Shown in pieces: positions 6,581 through 8,171 of a stretch of DNA of 8,171 nt (its first letter is position 1; each line of letters begins with the position of its first letter). A program made the position numbers and the translations under genes. Below the pieces are notes generated by a model. It was not told the origin of the DNA, searched no databases, and saw nothing but the letters and a program-made list of their open reading frames with translations. Source of the DNA: an uncultured Oscillospiraceae bacterium (GTDB lineage: Bacteria; Bacillota; Clostridia; Oscillospirales; Oscillospiraceae). The stretch covers positions 1 through 8,171 of the forward strand of contig CALDMA010000309.1 of assembly GCA_937915075.1 (NCBI GenBank), read 5' to 3'.

Positions 6581-6609
6581 TTGAGACGCGAAAAAAAGAG
6601 GTGTATACT
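6581..6609 (+). promoter_or_regulatory. Sigma-A-type promoter of pta
   Basis: TTGAGA (6581-6586), a 17-nt spacer, and TATACT (6604-6609). The predicted start is near 6616, giving a leader of about 50 nt. An AT-rich stretch lies directly upstream. Confidence 0.88.
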
Positions 6610-6624
6610 GTTCCCGTTAATTCC

Positions 6625-6642
6625 TGCCGCCCCCCTGCGGCA
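6625..6642 (+). promoter_or_regulatory. Short hairpin in the pta 5' leader
   Basis: TGCCGC (6625-6630) and GCGGCA (6637-6642) form a 6-bp GC-rich stem with a CCCCCU loop. It ends 9 nt before the GGAGG ribosome binding site (6652-6656), which lies 9 nt before the ATG. It sits near the predicted 5' end and could stabilise the mRNA; this role is a guess. Confidence 0.45.
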
Positions 6643-6665
6643 CAGAAATTCGGAGGAATCTCTAT

Positions 6666-7640
6666 ATGTTTGGTCAACTGATCGCAACCCTGAAAAAGAG
6701 CCCCAAAACCATCGTTTTTACCGAAGGCACCGATCCCCGTATCCTCGAGGCGAGCGCCCGTCTGCTGTCCGGTAACTTCCTCAAGCCCGTGCTCGTCGGC
6801 AATCCCGAGGAGATCGCCGCGGCCGCCGAGGACGCCGGCTTCAACATCCGCGGCGCCGAGATCGCCGATCCCGCGAACTATCCCGAGATGGACGCGATGG
6901 TCGAGCAGATGGTCGAGCTGCGCAAGGGCAAGATGACGCCCGAGCAGTGCCGCGACGCGCTGAAGAAGGGCAACTATTTCGGCACCATGCTCGTCAAGAT
7001 GGGCAAGGCCGACTGCCTGCTCGGCGGCGCGACCTACTCCACCGCGGACACCGTGCGTCCCGCGCTGCAGCTCATCAAGACCAAGCCCGGCAACAAGATC
7101 GTCTCCTCCTGCTTCATCATGGTCCGTCCCGCCGCATCCGGTGAGAACGAGGTGCTGGCCATGGCGGACTGCGCCATCAACATCAAGCCCAATGAGGACG
7201 AGCTGGTCGAGATCTGCCGCGAGACCGTCGAGTGCGCGAAGATCTTCGGCGTCGACCCCAAGGTCGCCTTCCTGAGCTACTCCACGCTCGGCTCCGGCAA
7301 GGGCGAGGACGTCGACAAGATGCGCAACGCCTGCGAGAAGGCCAAGGCCGCCATGCCCAACACCCCCATCGGCGGCGAGTTCCAGTTCGACGCGGCGGTC
7401 TCCCCCGTCGTCGCCAAGACCAAGCACATTACCGACGGCGTCGGCGGCCATGCCAACACCTTCATCTTCCCCGACATCAATGCGGGCAACATCGGTTACA
7501 AGATCGCCCAGCGTCTGGGTAACTTCGACGCCTACGGCCCCATCCTGCTCGGCCTGAACGCCCCCATCAACGATCTCTCCCGCGGCTGCAACGCGCAGGA
7601 GGTCTATTCGATGGCGATCATTACCGCCGCTCTGGCGTAA
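6666..7640 (+). CDS. pta: Phosphate acetyltransferase
   Basis: Pta interconverts acetyl-CoA plus phosphate with acetyl phosphate plus CoA in the cytoplasm. In fermenters this is the step before acetate kinase makes ATP and acetate. The protein has 324 residues, the length of the short PTA_PTB-type enzymes without the extra N-terminal domains of E. coli Pta. Conserved blocks are FTEGTDPRILEAS (18-30), GGATYSTADTVRPALQ (120-135), SSCFIM (147-152), SYSTLGSGKG (204-213), GEFQFDAAVSP (237-247), ANTFIFPDINAGNIGYK (263-279) and GPILLGLNAPINDLSRGC (291-308). S305 and R306 match the Ser-Arg pair studied in the Methanosarcina enzyme. The catalytic Asp seven residues after that Ser appears as Glu312 here. 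Codons are strongly C-ending, as in highly expressed genes. No ackA follows. The enzyme could in principle use butyryl-CoA, but the blocks fit Pta better. Confidence 0.96.
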   Translation: MFGQLIATLKKSPKTIVFTEGTDPRILEASARLLSGNFLKPVLVGNPEEIAAAAEDAGFNIRGAEIADPANYPEMDAMVEQMVELRKGKMTPEQCRDALKKGNYFGTMLVKMGKADCLLGGATYSTADTVRPALQLIKTKPGNKIVSSCFIMVRPAASGENEVLAMADCAINIKPNEDELVEICRETVECAKIFGVDPKVAFLSYSTLGSGKGEDVDKMRNACEKAKAAMPNTPIGGEFQFDAAVSPVVAKTKHITDGVGGHANTFIFPDINAGNIGYKIAQRLGNFDAYGPILLGLNAPINDLSRGCNAQEVYSMAIITAALA

Positions 7641-7654
7641 GCTCCCGAGCCATC

Positions 7655-7747
7655 GGATCGACCGGGGCCCCGCCAACGGCGGGGCGGCGCGGCAGCGCCG
7701 TGGATCCAATCGGGCATACAGCAGGCAAGGCGCAGCCTTGCGCTGCT
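7655..7747. repeat. Compact palindromic element of nested hairpins downstream of pta
   Basis: Three strong hairpins lie in a row. The first is GCCCCGCC/GGCGGGGC with an AAC loop (7667-7685). The second is CGGCGC/GCGCCG with a GGCA loop (7685-7700). The third is GCAAGGC/GCCTTGC with a GCA loop, extended by AGCAG/CTGCT across a one-base bulge (7720-7747). GGATC (7655-7659) and GATCC (7703-7707) can close the first two into a three-way junction. No coding potential and no U tract. It resembles REP/BIME-like intergenic palindromic elements. Whether it is repeated in the genome cannot be seen here. Confidence 0.6.
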
Positions 7748-7782
7748 ATTCGATGGCCATTATCACGGCCGCTCTCGCGTAA
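7747..7782 (+). pseudogene. 36-bp fossil of a second pta 3' end
   Basis: These bases read TAT TCG ATG GCC ATT ATC ACG, then GCC GCT CTC GCG TAA, which encodes YSMAIITAALA and a stop. This is exactly the last 11 residues of the intact pta (7605-7640). The two copies match at 31 of 36 bases, and all five differences are synonymous third-position changes. The fossil lies in a different frame from the intact gene and has no start or ribosome binding site, so it is not expressed as such. It is best explained as the leftover tail of a resident or duplicated pta allele. Confidence 0.85.
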
Positions 7783-7803
7783 GCGAAATAAAACCGCACA
7801 GCA

Positions 7804-7836
7804 AAGAGGAGCGCCGAGCGGCGCTCCTCTTCTTTT
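7804..7836 (+). terminator. Rho-independent terminator of pta
   Basis: AAGAGGAGCGCC (7804-7815) and GGCGCTCCTCTT (7820-7831) form a 12-bp stem with a GAGC loop, followed by CTTTT. It lies about 160 nt after the pta stop but only 21 nt after the stop of the fossil tail, which suggests it originally belonged to the allele now reduced to that tail. It may also weakly stop the convergent small gene, because the minus side ends in only TTTG. Confidence 0.85.
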
Positions 7837-7877
7837 ATTCTCTGTGGCTTCCGTCACTCTTCGGCAAACCGAAACGC

Positions 7878-8054
7878 TTACTCTCTCTTTCCCGCATCTC
7901 TCAACCGACCCGCAAGCAGGACAAGTAGGAACACCGAAAAGATTTTCGTGAGCTGCAAAAGCGTGTCCATTTTGCCCTTGAGTGCGTAGATCAGGCAGAC
8001 CTCTATGGCAAATACAAGAAGCATCGCAAGAATGATCATTCCTTTTCTTTTCAT
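7878..8054 (-). CDS. Small two-helix membrane protein of unknown function
   Basis: A 58-residue protein with ATG at 8054, preceded by GGAGG with a 5-nt spacer. A longer reading to 8141 has no ribosome binding site and would begin upstream of the predicted transcript start, so the short form is chosen. The sequence has a basic start (MKRKG), a first hydrophobic helix at about 5-26 (MIILAMLLVFAIEVCLIYAL), a short loop with K26, K28 and D30, a second helix at about 34-48 (LTKIFSVFLLVLLAG), and a charged tail (RLRDAGKRE). Both ends are probably cytoplasmic. I do not recognise a family. A good promoter, a strong ribosome binding site and the typical membrane-protein pattern make it likely to be real. 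It converges on pta. No function can be assigned. Confidence 0.7.
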   Translation of the reverse strand: MKRKGMIILAMLLVFAIEVCLIYALKGKMDTLLQLTKIFSVFLLVLLAGRLRDAGKRE

Positions 8055-8100
8055 GTTCCCCTCCGTTTGCGGTCTCCGGTTTGTTTCCTGCTTCACAGCC

Positions 8101-8129
8101 ATTCTACCATACGCCCGCACAAAAGACAA
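8101..8129 (-). promoter_or_regulatory. Promoter of the small membrane protein gene
   Basis: The minus strand reads TTGTCT (8129-8124), a 17-nt spacer, and TAGAAT (8106-8101). The -35 box overlaps the foot and U tract of the terminator just upstream. The predicted start is near 8094, giving a leader of about 40 nt. Confidence 0.7.
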
Positions 8130-8155
8130 GCGCCCGACCAACGGTCGGGCGCTTG
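8121..8155 (-). terminator. Terminator of a gene beyond the right edge
   Basis: CAAGCGCCCGACC (8127-8139) and GGTCGGGCGCTTG (8143-8155) form a 13-bp stem with a 3-nt loop. On the minus strand TCTTTT follows (8126-8121), so it ends transcription arriving from the right of the window. The plus side has no T run. Confidence 0.8.
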
Positions 8156-8171
8156 CGGTTATGATACGGTA

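Noticed and set aside
6546..7709. Minus-strand open frame of 387 codons opposite pta
   Set aside because: Antisense to a complete Pta; the absence of stops is due to pta's strongly C-ending codons.
7641..7746. A small RNA gene downstream of pta
   Set aside because: No promoter of its own is visible and no U tract follows the hairpins until the pta terminator; a structured 3' UTR or repeat element is the safer reading.
7605..7782. The repeated pta tail as a target-site duplication made by insertion of the hairpin element
   Set aside because: A fresh target duplication would be identical. Here five of 36 bases differ, and all are synonymous third positions, which needs independent evolution as coding DNA.

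Overview
The window looks like chromosomal DNA from a GC-rich, low-complexity-free region of a Gram-positive, anaerobic Clostridia-type bacterium. Gut Oscillospirales is my best guess, by inference. The reasons are the Gram-positive gene order rimP-nusA-ylxR-ylxQ-infB, strong GGAGG-type ribosome binding sites, sigma-A-like promoters with exact 17-nt spacers, a short NusA without C-terminal acidic repeats, and a wall hydrolase that combines LysM, G5 and M23 domains. No mobile element, CRISPR array, rRNA or tRNA gene is visible.

Layout. Positions 1-4372, minus strand: the nusA operon, read right to left as rimP, nusA, ylxR (rnpM), ylxQ and infB, with infB cut by the left edge. Its promoter (4478-4506) and a leader of about 100 nt lie at 4373-4471. 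The leader holds a terminator-like hairpin with an interrupted U tract, which fits NusA-dependent attenuation of the operon. Positions 4560-6331, minus strand: a membrane-anchored LysM-G5-M23 peptidoglycan hydrolase with its own terminator and its own promoter. A perfect 15-nt inverted repeat sits at the predicted transcription start. Positions 6332-6665: a divergent intergenic region with both promoters. Positions 6666-7640, plus strand: pta, phosphate acetyltransferase, with a clear promoter. Positions 7641-7836: a run of nested hairpins, then a 36-bp fossil of a second pta 3' end, then a strong terminator. Positions 7878-8054, minus strand: a 58-residue two-helix membrane protein whose -35 box lies in the terminator of the gene beyond the right edge.

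How the genes work together. The nusA operon couples ribosome maturation (RimP), transcription elongation and termination (NusA), RNA-binding accessory proteins (YlxR/RnpM, YlxQ) and translation initiation (IF2). The hydrolase, pta and the small membrane gene are separate units with their own signals. No ackA partner of pta is in the window.

I do not see a wholly new multi-gene system. The most unusual observations are the pta tail fossil behind a compact structured element, the operon leader with two competing RNA pairings, the palindrome on the hydrolase promoter, and the long basic tail on YlxQ.
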